DNA of 64,000 nt from Fidelibacterota bacterium (GTDB lineage Bacteria; Fidelibacterota; SORT01), in the NCBI GenBank assembly GCA_022571215.1, contig JACZYG010000001.1, positions 1 through 64,000 on the forward strand, written 5' to 3'. This document shows, piece after piece, positions 1 to 8,002 of the stretch (within the stretch, counting starts at the first letter, position 1; the number at the start of each line of letters is the position of its first letter). Below the pieces are notes generated by a model. That model was not told the DNA's origin. It saw only the letters and a list, made by a program, of their open reading frames with translations, and did no database searches. The position numbers and the translations under genes are program-made.

Positions 1-364
1 ATCTATTACTATCCGATAGTAGTTAATTCAGCACTAATTGGCTATATTAGACGTCTTATGTATCCAATTAAAGATAAAAAGAGCCTTACGACCCTTTTTG
101 ATACACATCTACAGTGTAGCATGACTCATACGTTTATAGGGATTTAGTATTTATTGAGCATTTTTATAGTGAGCTTTATGTGAACGGACGAGGGGTTACG
201 CTATGTTAAAAAGCTACTAAAAAAGACATATTTTTTTAAACAATTGAGTTACGTCCGTAAATTTCTGTAATTTCGGTTTAGGAGGAAAATAGAAAGGGTC
301 ACAGTCCCTCAGGTTGTATAGATTTTATTAGTAGAATAAAAAATACAACTAATAGGAGGTAACC
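1..364. other. Left-edge intergenic region, upstream of IS256-type gene
   Basis: No gene is supported here. The only clear structure is a small perfect inverted repeat at 7-21 (TACTATC, one base, GATAGTA). The last part is the leader of the transposase gene and ends in a strong ribosome binding site (AGGAGGT) just before its ATG. TTTAGGAGG occurs near 275-284, and its reverse complement occurs near 1610-1619 just after the transposase gene, so part of the element's terminal inverted repeats may lie here. I could not define element ends or a target duplication. Confidence 0.5.
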
Positions 365-1585
365 ATGACCCGGAATAATGGTAATAATGCAGAAGAAAGT
401 AAACAAGAAAAATATATCGACGACCCCGATTTTTTAAGGAGTTTGGTGCAGACTTTTCTACAAGAGTATTTAGAAGCTGAGATATCCGAGCACTTAGGCG
501 CCGGTAAGCATGAACGTGTATCATCACGAGTAGGGCACAGGAACGGCTATAAACCAAGGAGACTCAATACCAGAGTCGGAAAACTCTTTCTCGATGTTCC
601 ACAGGACCGGGAGAGTACTTTCAGGACGGAACTCTTTGAGAGGTATCAGCGTTCGGAGAAGGCTCTAATTCTTTCACTGCAGGAGATGGTCATCCAGGGT
701 GTATCTACGAGGAAGGTTCAGAAGATAACGAAGGAGTTATGTGGCACTATATTTTCGAAGTCGTGCGTATCAGATTGGTGTAAGAGATTAGACGATGAGA
801 TAGGCGCGTGGCTGAACAGGCCGTTAGAAATGGCATATCCCTACTTGATCGTTGATGCCCGGTATGAGAAAGTTCGCCGGGATCATAAAGTCGAAAGTAA
901 TGGGGTGCTGATAGTTAAAGGCATCAACGAAGAGGGTTACAGGGATCTACTTGCAGTTGAGGTAGTTAATACGGAGAATGTCTCCAACTGGGGAGATCTC
1001 TTCAGCAGACTCCTTGACAGGGGTCTACATGGAGTCAGGCTTGTTATATCGGATAATCACAAGGGCTTGAAGCAGGCGATCGACAGATACTTTCAGGGTT
1101 GTTCGTGGCAGCGGTGTCAGACACACTTCATGAAGAACGTATTGGATAAGGTGCGTCCCAAGGATAAGGCTCGAGTTAAACAGATGCTCCGAGAGGTGTT
1201 TGACGCTTCTGACTCTAAGGCGGCATGGAAGCGTCTCCAGAATATGGTAGAGATGCTGAGAACAACATACCCAAACTTGTCTGAGTTCCTCGAAGAGGAA
1301 TGCGAGGATACACTTGCCAATTTTAACTTTCCTGTAGAGCATCGAAAGAGAATACGGACAACAAACAGTCTTGAGAGGCTGAATCAGGAGATAAAACGAC
1401 GAACGAGAGTTATCAGGATCTTCCCCAATGCCGAATCATGCCTACGGTTGATATCTGCTTTATGTATTGAACAATCAGAAGAATGGCTGACGGGAAAAAT
1501 CTATCTCGATATGAATTTATTCGAAAATGAGGAGGTTAAAGAGGAACAACCTGAGACGACTATGATGAAATTACAGAACTTTTAG
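365..1585 (+). CDS. IS256-family (mutator-type) transposase
   Basis: A complete 406-residue DDE transposase, the usual size for IS256 elements. The catalytic triad reads as Asp164 (LIVDARYEKV), Asp230 (VISDNHKGL) and Glu337 (TTNSLERLN). The conserved C-x2-H (RCQTHF, about residues 251-254) between the second Asp and the Glu is present. The N-terminal region has the typical basic segment (RVGHRNGYKPRR). The start is set by a strong AGGAGGT site eight or so bases before the ATG. The gene looks intact. An IS110-type transposase gene follows 77 bases downstream in the same direction, so two unrelated elements sit back to back. Confidence 0.95.
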   Translation: MTRNNGNNAEESKQEKYIDDPDFLRSLVQTFLQEYLEAEISEHLGAGKHERVSSRVGHRNGYKPRRLNTRVGKLFLDVPQDRESTFRTELFERYQRSEKALILSLQEMVIQGVSTRKVQKITKELCGTIFSKSCVSDWCKRLDDEIGAWLNRPLEMAYPYLIVDARYEKVRRDHKVESNGVLIVKGINEEGYRDLLAVEVVNTENVSNWGDLFSRLLDRGLHGVRLVISDNHKGLKQAIDRYFQGCSWQRCQTHFMKNVLDKVRPKDKARVKQMLREVFDASDSKAAWKRLQNMVEMLRTTYPNLSEFLEEECEDTLANFNFPVEHRKRIRTTNSLERLNQEIKRRTRVIRIFPNAESCLRLISALCIEQSEEWLTGKIYLDMNLFENEEVKEEQPETTMMKLQNF

Positions 1586-1600
1586 TAACTATGTTATAAA

Positions 1601-1662
1601 AGGAGTGAGCCTCCTAAATTACCACTGCTCACTATAACCACTAATAGTCAAAGGAGGCTCAA
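1601..1662 (+). promoter_or_regulatory. Hairpin that sequesters the RBS of the IS110-type transposase
   Basis: TGAGCCTCCT at 1606-1615 is an exact reverse complement of AGGAGGCTCA at 1652-1661, which contains the Shine-Dalgarno sequence of the transposase starting at 1663. A transcript entering from upstream, for example from the IS256-type gene, would fold and hide the ribosome binding site. Keeping impinging transcription from being translated is known in other insertion sequences; its use here is inferred from complementarity alone. Confidence 0.55.
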
Positions 1663-2721
1663 ATGGTAAAATACAAAGAAAGGTCAATTGAGGGCAAGGA
1701 AATTTATGTTGGGATTGATATTCACAAAAAGAGTTGGTATGTGACGGTGTTGACGAAGGAGGCGGAATTATTCAGTGGCAGTCTTCCCGGCAGGTGGGAG
1801 GCGCTGAGAAGTTTATTGGAGCGTTATGAAGGTAGTAACGTCAAGGCTGTTTACGAAGCGGGTTACTTTGGCTTTTGTCTTCATGACCACTTGGTGAACT
1901 GGGGAGCAGACTGCATAGTAACGCCGCCGAGTTTAATACCGCGGGAATACGGCAACCGTGTCAAGACCGATCGCAAAGACAGCAGGAAGTTGGCGCATCT
2001 TTTAGCAAAGGGAATGCTCAAGCGGGTCTGGGTGCCGAGTGAAGAGGAGCGTTTTCACAGGCAGGTTGCTAGACGTCGCCGTCGTTTGATAGGAGATAGA
2101 ATCAGAACACAGAACCGTATAACCTCAGAGCTTTCGTTTTACGGAATTGATATTACCAAGCCTAAGGGGAAATGGAGCAAGAGTTACATTGAGAACTTAC
2201 GTCGTTTCCGGTTTAACAATCAGTGGATGCAGCAGAGTTTTGCGCTGCTTTTGGAGCAGTATGATTTTATAAGCGAACTGATAGTAAGGCAGACAGGGCT
2301 TTTAAAGGATCTTTCCGAGACGGAGCGTTACAAGAAGCGTGTAGCGATTCTACGCAGCGCGCACGGTATCGGTATGATAATATCAATGGAGATATTGTTA
2401 GAATTGCAGGATATGTCTCGCTTCCGCCGTTCAGGACAATTAGCGGCTTATGTAGGTTTAACTCCGTCGCAATATTCGAGCGGAGATAGGGTAAGGATGG
2501 GAAGGATCACCCGTATAGGTAAGAGCGCGCTTCGAGGGGCGCTCATCCAGGCATCATGGATATTGATAAAAAAGGACGGAGCGATGCTAGCGAAATACGA
2601 GCGGATACAATTGCGCGCAGGATCAAAAAGAGCCATCGTAGCGGTTGCGCGCATCCTGCTTCTTCGCACAAGACGGATGCTTCTGGATAATACGGAGTAT
2701 GTATCAGGGTTGATAGCATAG
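1663..2721 (+). CDS. IS110-family transposase (DEDD recombinase)
   Basis: A complete 352-residue IS110-type recombinase. The N-terminal RuvC-like DEDD domain shows Asp19 (VGIDIHKKSW), Glu65 (AVYEAGYFG), Asp103 and Asp106 (KTDRKDSRK). The C-terminal Transposase_20 domain has the helix-hairpin-helix-like segment (SAHGIGMIISMEIL, about 232-245) and the GLTPSQYSSG motif (about 265-274), which carries the candidate catalytic serine. Members of this family are guided by a bridge RNA from a non-coding end of the element. The 5' gap here is only 77 bases, but the 3' side has a long structured stretch, which suggests IS1111-like organisation. No internal stop is seen. Confidence 0.93.
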   Translation: MVKYKERSIEGKEIYVGIDIHKKSWYVTVLTKEAELFSGSLPGRWEALRSLLERYEGSNVKAVYEAGYFGFCLHDHLVNWGADCIVTPPSLIPREYGNRVKTDRKDSRKLAHLLAKGMLKRVWVPSEEERFHRQVARRRRRLIGDRIRTQNRITSELSFYGIDITKPKGKWSKSYIENLRRFRFNNQWMQQSFALLLEQYDFISELIVRQTGLLKDLSETERYKKRVAILRSAHGIGMIISMEILLELQDMSRFRRSGQLAAYVGLTPSQYSSGDRVRMGRITRIGKSALRGALIQASWILIKKDGAMLAKYERIQLRAGSKRAIVAVARILLLRTRRMLLDNTEYVSGLIA

Positions 2722-3000
2722 CAAAGAAGGTGAGACAATCAATTTATGGGAAAAGAGTTTGAAACCGATAAGACTTAAGGTATTGTAGTATGGCGTACAA
2801 GTCCCTGTGCGCGCCGCCTCTCCTGAAGTTTCAATTTTCTTCAGGATACGGGAGGCGGCGACCACGTTATATTTAGTGTGCCAGCTTCATATTTGAATAC
2901 CTCGGATTGATTACATGTGGCTCCGTAAACGCGGCGACCACGAATAGCAGGGTGGTTTGGATTCATAAATGTAAGGACGTGAAAAAGTAACTATAAGAGG
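2722..3000 (+). ncRNA. Candidate IS110/IS1111 non-coding end (possible bridge RNA region)
   Basis: This gene-free stretch directly follows the IS110-type transposase. It holds a strong hairpin: CGCCGCCTC (2812-2820) pairs with GAGGCGGCG (2852-2860), and inside it TCCTGAAG (2821-2828) pairs with CTTCAGGA (2839-2846). The 12-mer GCGGCGACCACG occurs at 2855-2866 and again at 2931-2942. Structured RNA from the non-coding end is what guides this family, so a bridge RNA is plausible, but I cannot identify its target- and donor-binding loops. Confidence 0.35.
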
Positions 3001-3505
3001 CTTGACTTTATACATAGCAGGACTTGACCATCCATATTGTTTTAAAAATCCATAAACTATCATTCAACTATTGTACCAACTGCTTCATACTATCGTAATA
3101 ACAAGCTTATCTTCTTATTTATCAGCATGATAAGAAAGGGATCTATAGGGTATAATAGAGTGGTAAAACTAAGGCTGATTTCTTAAATTTGCTAAGAAAT
3201 TGATTTTGGATTCTTATGTCCGAGAATTATAAACGAAATCATTTTCGCGACCTGAATTTGTATCGGCTTATATTATCATACCAATGTGCAGAAAATTTAA
3301 CAGGTAATTAGCGAGTTCTTCTATTTTTCGACATTGTGGAAGATTTTATGATCAACCCCGTTAGCTTCCCATCTACTTTGTCACGACTTTCTTTTCTCCC
3401 GATCGAATCATATCTATTCATACTCCCTGATTTATGCCAGTAACTCATTAACATTGACATCAATACTATCAGTTCTTCGTAACCAGATCACTGTTTCTTT
3501 CTGAT
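3001..3505. other. Intergenic region between the IS110-type element and hemerythrin
   Basis: About 500 AT-rich bases with no supported gene. One perfect 8-bp stem is visible at 3178-3200 (ATTTCTTA, seven bases, TAAGAAAT). It is not followed by a convincing T-tract, so I do not call it a terminator. Confidence 0.5.
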
Positions 3506-4093
3506 TTATAAATGATCACAATGGCATTGACAATCATGATTATTCAAATAGACCACGCTTAATTCATCTAAAAGCTTGTGGTATTTTTCATGTACGCCCG
3601 GACCGATTTTCTCTTCTTCGGCTCTTTCGAAATCGATTAAAAGAGATCGCTGCCTCTCTTCCGGGATATGCTTATCTGCCATTACGAACAGAATATTATT
3701 TTCTTTATCGATGTGCTCCGTTAACAGCGCAATGTAATTCATCGCATATCGGATAAACTCTTCCGGGGCAGATTCTTTTCCCTTCTTATAATTGGCAATA
3801 GCATCGCTCATTCCTTTGACATTCTCTCGTCCTATGACATGCTCCGAAAGCATTACCCCTATCGGTCCGCCCTCATTGGGTATACCATACTCTTCCAGGG
3901 CGGGAAACAGTAGATCCTCTTCTTTACCATGATGGCATTTGTCAGCAAACTCTTTGAAGAATTCTATTATCTTTTCAAGATCAGTCTCTTTAACATGCTC
4001 TCCTTTATCGAGCCTGTGACATACCTTCTCCAATATATTCAGCATAATCAGTATTGCATCGTGTTCTTTTATCAGTATTTCTGTTGGTTTCAT
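3506..4093 (-). CDS. Hemerythrin HHE-domain protein (copy 1)
   Basis: A 195-residue four-helix hemerythrin-type protein that binds a di-iron site, probably cytoplasmic since no signal is seen. Likely ligands are His11 (KEHDA), His54/55 with Glu59 (CHHGKEED), His85 (SEHVIGR), and His127 with Glu131 (TEHIDKE). Hemerythrins bind O2 or NO, or act in iron storage and repair; which applies is not clear. The extreme C-terminus is an unusual Cys/His cluster (HDCQCHCDH) that could bind metal. A close paralogue with the same tail lies at 23758-24342, and the upstream regions also match. The ATG is preceded by a CAGGAGAA-type ribosome site. Confidence 0.9.
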   Translation of the reverse strand: MKPTEILIKEHDAILIMLNILEKVCHRLDKGEHVKETDLEKIIEFFKEFADKCHHGKEEDLLFPALEEYGIPNEGGPIGVMLSEHVIGRENVKGMSDAIANYKKGKESAPEEFIRYAMNYIALLTEHIDKENNILFVMADKHIPEERQRSLLIDFERAEEEKIGPGVHEKYHKLLDELSVVYLNNHDCQCHCDHL

Positions 4094-4340
4094 TTTTTCT
4101 CCTGTATATGTATTCCTATCGTAAATTGATATAACAATGTTACTATCGGATTTACTGGATACAATTATTATGCATTTCTATTTTTTAAAATATCTTTCGC
4201 GCTAAGCTTCTGAATAACAATGTGATAGATTTAGTAATATTTTATTTGATTAAAATATTGGGATTGATTATTTCCCAGTTATGCAAAATTTCGAGTTTAG
4301 ATTCTTAATGACGCTAATTAGGATTCTATAAGTCTACAAA
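4094..4340 (-). promoter_or_regulatory. Hemerythrin promoter region, conserved with copy 2
   Basis: Read on the minus strand, this leader shares several blocks with the region upstream of the second hemerythrin (24343-24580). A near-identical block contains TTTGCATAACTGGGAAATAA (about 4270-4300, equivalent to 24517-24545). An AATATTTTAATCA block and a CATAATAATTGTA block are also shared. The spacing is also similar. Conservation this far upstream suggests shared regulatory sites rather than only recent duplication, because the sequence between the blocks has diverged. Confidence 0.6.
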
Positions 4341-4592
4341 AATGTTTTCCATGGAAGATCTTCTACACATGACAGAGCAACCATCGTTGAGCGCAGTGCG
4401 ATTGTAAGTAGGGATAGAATTTGAGATTGACGAATTTCGTCATGTTCAGCATCGGTGTGAAGTATCTCCCGTGTATGAAAGTGAACCGTTCTCTTCATTG
4501 CGCGACATGTGATATAAGCGGATCTGTTCTTGCACGTGAAATATGAGTCTTACAAATAATGGTCTATTAGATAAAAAGTTTTGTCTTAATAG
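4341..4592. other. Intergenic region without recognisable gene
   Basis: About 250 bases between the conserved hemerythrin promoter and a decayed gene fragment. I see no open reading frame with a ribosome site and no clear structure. Confidence 0.4.
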
Positions 4593-4817
4593 CTAATCAT
4601 CAAAACCAGGACTATTGTTCGCTTCAGGGACGTTCCCGGTGGGTTCCCAGTCTGTAGAAGCGGTTCCACCTGGGAGGAATCGAGATTCCAGAATGAGTGT
4701 AAATTTATCAAACTGGAGATTGAATCCGAGACTCATCGGCAGCCCGAATATTCCTTCCGTCGAGCCGGGCAGGTTCCTTAAGTACCATCTGCCTGTATTG
4801 AGAAATCGCTCCCTTCT
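4593..4817 (-). pseudogene. Fragment of a probable outer-membrane/secreted protein
   Basis: On the minus strand an open frame of about 74 codons runs between two stops. It encodes protein-like sequence, including GIFGLPMSLGFNLQFDKFTL, an alternating hydrophobic pattern as in beta-strands, but it has no start codon or ribosome site at its 5' end. I read it as the C-terminal remnant of a beta-barrel-like or secreted protein. Family not recognised. It lies next to another damaged gene (4863-5087), which marks this as a region of decay. Confidence 0.35.
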
Positions 4818-4862
4818 TCAATTATACGATTCTCTTTTCAATCTTTGTATGAATAGTTGCAC

Positions 4863-5087
4863 TTACCCTTTTGTTGGAAGATACTTTTCTTCCATCTCGT
4901 CCAGCATCCCTCTGCAGAAACCAAGCATATTTCGACGGTCCTCATCGCTGAACGAAGACATGCAATGATCCATCATCTTGGGCATCATCTCATGCATGTT
5001 CTTCATCATCTCCTAAGGATCCATCTTTTCCATGCTTTTCATCTTCCGCTTCATCATACCTTCCATCATTTTGTCCATCATACCCAT
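4863..5087 (-). pseudogene. Met-rich small protein gene with in-frame TAG stop
   Basis: A minus-strand ATG at 5087 follows a textbook AGGAGG site six bases or so upstream. The frame encodes a Met-rich peptide (MGMMDKMMEGMMKRKMKS at the start). It is broken by a TAG at 5013-5015 after 24 codons and then continues in the same frame for 49 more codons with the same composition (EMMKNMHEMMPKMMDHC...), ending at a TAA. The continuity shows one ancestral gene of about 74 codons with a nonsense mutation at what was probably a Gln, Glu or Lys codon. Met/His/Cys-rich small proteins often bind soft metals such as copper; the function here is unknown. Confidence 0.6.
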
Positions 5088-5162
5088 TATTACCTCCTAA
5101 TTCTTTTTCCGTATCGACTATATTTCACTCGCTCAATGACGTAGCAATGTTGCGTTAGATTT

Positions 5163-6185
5163 TCACGGAACGATAATTGACCTCAAAGCCTTGCCGTTTC
5201 TCAGTTCATCCAAGGCATCATTTATCTTATCAAGAGGATACTCTCCCGTTATAAGCGGCTCTAACTTGATCTTGCCCCGTTCGATCATCTCTATCAAAGG
5301 CAAGTAATCTGCCGGACGGCAGCCAAGAGAGCCTATCATTTCAAGTTCATAATACATTAATCTTGCAGGCGAAAAGGTCATCTCCTCAGCTGTATAGCCA
5401 ATGACGACCAATCTGCCCCCTCTATTAATGAGAGAGTAGCCGTCTGAAATGGTCTTGGGATTTCCGATTGCCTCAAACGCAATCTCGAACCCGCCACCCG
5501 TTTCTTTCTTTAAGTTCCGGACGTACTCTACATCTTCAAGGGGATTTACCGTCTTATATGCGCCTAACGATTTTGCGAGTTCAAGTTTAGAATCACTCAG
5601 ATCAACGGCATAGACCGAAGCGCCCAATGCGGCGGCAATTTGCACAACATTGATACCAACCCCTCCACATCCTATCACGACAACTTTATCTCCTGATTTC
5701 ACCTGTCCGCGGTTCTTAACAGCATGATACGGAGTTGAAACGGCATCGGCGATAATTGAAGATTTTTTCAGATCAAGTCTGTCAGGTAAATGTATTAAAT
5801 CTTTTGCCGGCGCCGCTACATATTCAGCGTAAGCGCCGTTGACGTTATTGCCGAACATTATCTGGTTTGCGCAGATATTTTCTCTTTCGGACAGACAGAA
5901 CTCACAGTTACCGCAACTGATAACCGCGGGAATTAAGACTCTATCCCCTATCTCCCATCCCTTAACGCCCTCGCCGATTTCAGCTACTATTCCTGAAGCT
6001 TCGTGACCGAGGATCAGTGGAGGTTTTTTAAAAGTAGGCACCCCGTGGTCGATATAATGAAGGTCGGTATGACAGACTCCGCAGGCAGCTATCTTGATCA
6101 GTAGTTCCCCATCTGTCGGAACAGGGGTCGGCACTTCTTCTATAACGAGTTTTTGCCCCGCCCCGTAAAAAACCGCAGCCCTCAT
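5163..6185 (-). CDS. Zn-dependent alcohol dehydrogenase, Had-like (6-hydroxycyclohexenecarbonyl-CoA dehydrogenase)
   Basis: A 340-residue medium-chain dehydrogenase/reductase. Visible features are the catalytic zinc motifs (CGVCHTD near 37, GHEASG near 60), the structural zinc cysteines (CGNCEFC...C, about 90-105), and the Rossmann signature GCGGVG near 172. By context it probably oxidises 6-hydroxycyclohex-1-ene-1-carbonyl-CoA to the 6-oxo compound with NAD+, as Had/BzdX does after benzoyl-CoA reduction. Its ATG overlaps the stop of the upstream SDR gene (ATGA-type overlap), and it is the last gene of the operon. Generic MDR alcohol dehydrogenases look similar, so the substrate rests on the neighbours. 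Confidence 0.8.
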   Translation of the reverse strand: MRAAVFYGAGQKLVIEEVPTPVPTDGELLIKIAACGVCHTDLHYIDHGVPTFKKPPLILGHEASGIVAEIGEGVKGWEIGDRVLIPAVISCGNCEFCLSERENICANQIMFGNNVNGAYAEYVAAPAKDLIHLPDRLDLKKSSIIADAVSTPYHAVKNRGQVKSGDKVVVIGCGGVGINVVQIAAALGASVYAVDLSDSKLELAKSLGAYKTVNPLEDVEYVRNLKKETGGGFEIAFEAIGNPKTISDGYSLINRGGRLVVIGYTAEEMTFSPARLMYYELEMIGSLGCRPADYLPLIEMIERGKIKLEPLITGEYPLDKINDALDELRNGKALRSIIVP

Positions 6186-6928
6186 ATCAATTGTCCGCCA
6201 TCTACCTGTATCACCTGACCTGTTATATATTTCGCTTCATCGCTTGCAAGAAAGAGAACCAAATTCGCGACATCTTCGGGTTTACCGAGCCGTCCGAGCG
6301 CGCTCTCTTTTATTGCTCCTTCCCGAATTTCAGAGGACAATTTTGCGGTCATAGCTGTTTCTATAAATCCGGGAGCCACAGAATTTACATTCACATCGTA
6401 TCTGCCCATCTCTTTCGCTACTGATTTTGTAAGACCTATGATCCCCGCTTTTGACGCTGAATAGTTCGATAGTCCGAATTTACCTCTAAGACCGTTAATG
6501 GATGAAATAGTAATGATCTTACCGGATTTTTGATTCTTGAATATAGGCGATACAGCCCTGATATAATTAAAACAACCTTTGAGATTAACGTCTATGACAC
6601 TGTCCCATTCGTTTTCTTCCATCTTCCAAACAGCGCTGTCAATGTTTATACCAGCATTGCAAACGAGAATATCCAATCCCTTGAATCCTTCTACTACGCT
6701 GCTTACAACCTTTCCAGCAACGCTATAGTCAGTTACATCGGCTTCAATCGAAATAAATTCTCTTTCGAGAGATGATATTTGTGCAGATAGTTCGGCGGCA
6801 TCTTCTTTCTCTCCAACAAACGTTATTGCCACATCTGCTCCATGACGGGCAAATCCGATGGCTATCGCAGCGCCGATACCTGTGCTACCACCGGTTATGA
6901 GAGCTTTTTTATCTTTAAGAAGAACCAT
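6182..6928 (-). CDS. SDR-family 3-hydroxyacyl-CoA/acyl-carrier reductase (FabG/BadH-like)
   Basis: A 248-residue classical short-chain dehydrogenase. It has the TGGSTGIG cofactor loop near 13-20, NAG near 91, the catalytic Ser in SSING near 143, the YSASK active site near 156-160, and the usual C-terminal TGQVIQVDGG. It overlaps its neighbours on both sides in the benzoyl-CoA reductase operon. It could oxidise a hydroxyacyl-CoA made after ring opening, or act like BadH on a 2-hydroxycyclohexanecarboxyl-CoA. FabG-like housekeeping activity cannot be excluded from sequence, but tight coupling argues for a pathway role. Confidence 0.8.
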   Translation of the reverse strand: MVLLKDKKALITGGSTGIGAAIAIGFARHGADVAITFVGEKEDAAELSAQISSLEREFISIEADVTDYSVAGKVVSSVVEGFKGLDILVCNAGINIDSAVWKMEENEWDSVIDVNLKGCFNYIRAVSPIFKNQKSGKIITISSINGLRGKFGLSNYSASKAGIIGLTKSVAKEMGRYDVNVNSVAPGFIETAMTAKLSSEIREGAIKESALGRLGKPEDVANLVLFLASDEAKYITGQVIQVDGGQLI

Positions 6929-7976
6929 TCAGATCGAGTTTTGAGCCGCATTTACCGCAGTATTCAAATTCAGACGGGATGCCTTTCGCATTACATTTTG
7001 GACATTCGTGTTCGTAGGGACCCCATAGAAATTCAATAGAACCGCCATCTGCCATTTTATCCCTGAGCTCTTTGTAACGCGGTTGTCGTTTCTCAACGAA
7101 TGCCGTCATTCCTTCATATGGCTCCAAGGAGGTGAAGTGCAGGCTTAGCCAATCCCGCGCGTGTCCGATTGTGCTGTGCCAGGCGAAATCTTTGAAGAAA
7201 TTCATTTGCTGTTTCGTATATCGGGTACATTCATAGAACTTGTCTTTGAGTTTATCGGTCATCGTTTCAACCGCTTCATCAAGTTTGGTCAAGTCGATCG
7301 CATACCCGTTTTCTTCTTTCAGTGCCATTCTTATCTCTTCACTGCTTGCGCCTTCTATAAATTCTCCGTCTTTTGTTACCGAAGGAACGACCTGATTTAC
7401 CAGTCCCCAATCAAGCGCTTTGCTTGGGGAGATAGGTTCATTGAACATAAGGATCTCTCTTGCCCGTCTGTCACCGACAAATAGAGTAAGCCATTGGGTA
7501 GCTCCTCCACACGCTACAGAACCTACGCTTGTGCCTACCTGTTTTATGTAAGCATGCTCAGCAATGATAGACAGGTCACAAGCCAATTGCGATTCGTTAC
7601 CCCCGCCAACAACGATACCGTTCAGGCGCGCAATAGTGGGTTTACCGTTGTTCATGATACTTTCGATGTAACTTCGGAACAATCCCATATACTTCCAATA
7701 ATCGTGCGGTCTTTTGGTGTATAATTTTTCATATTCCTTCAGATCTCCACCCGTGCAAAATGCTTTGTTACCGGCTCCGGTCATCACGATAACCGCTATT
7801 GAATCGTCATAGGACGCATCGTTAAAAGCCTTTGCAAGCTCGATAAGAGACCCTGTGCTATATGCGTTGTAGCTATGCGGTCGGTTTAATGTAACTGTCG
7901 CCACACCGTTCGTTTTTTCATAACCGATTTCTTTCAATTCAAGTTCTTCTGCTGTCTTTGGAGTGAATTCTTCCAT
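6915..7976 (-). CDS. Oah/BamA-like ring-cleaving enoyl-CoA hydratase with C-terminal zinc ribbon
   Basis: A 353-residue crotonase-fold protein, longer than ordinary enoyl-CoA hydratases (about 260) and closer to 6-oxocyclohex-1-ene-1-carbonyl-CoA hydrolases (about 375). The oxyanion-hole regions are AFCTGGDLKEY (about 72-82) and NGIVVGGGNESQLACDL (about 119-135), followed by the VGSVACGGAT segment that corresponds to the HGSAAIGGAT region of Oah. At the C-terminus four cysteines form a rubredoxin-like zinc ribbon (C325, C328, C340, C343). The predicted role is hydration and hydrolytic opening of the ring after Had. It sits between the ATPase subunits and the SDR gene. The exact clade is uncertain. 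Confidence 0.72.
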   Translation of the reverse strand: MEEFTPKTAEELELKEIGYEKTNGVATVTLNRPHSYNAYSTGSLIELAKAFNDASYDDSIAVIVMTGAGNKAFCTGGDLKEYEKLYTKRPHDYWKYMGLFRSYIESIMNNGKPTIARLNGIVVGGGNESQLACDLSIIAEHAYIKQVGTSVGSVACGGATQWLTLFVGDRRAREILMFNEPISPSKALDWGLVNQVVPSVTKDGEFIEGASSEEIRMALKEENGYAIDLTKLDEAVETMTDKLKDKFYECTRYTKQQMNFFKDFAWHSTIGHARDWLSLHFTSLEPYEGMTAFVEKRQPRYKELRDKMADGGSIEFLWGPYEHECPKCNAKGIPSEFEYCGKCGSKLDLNGSS

Positions 7977-8002
7977 TATATTTCCTTTAATAAGTTTTCT
8001 TG

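Noticed and set aside
5013-5015. TAG as pyrrolysine or other recoding signal
   Set aside because: There is no evidence in the window for recoding machinery, and nearby gene decay favours a nonsense mutation.
4593-5144. Plus-strand reading frames of 95-117 codons over 4615-5144
   Set aside because: They lie opposite minus-strand coding-like sequence with a clear ribosome site and give His-rich or low-quality protein that mirrors the Met codons of the other strand.
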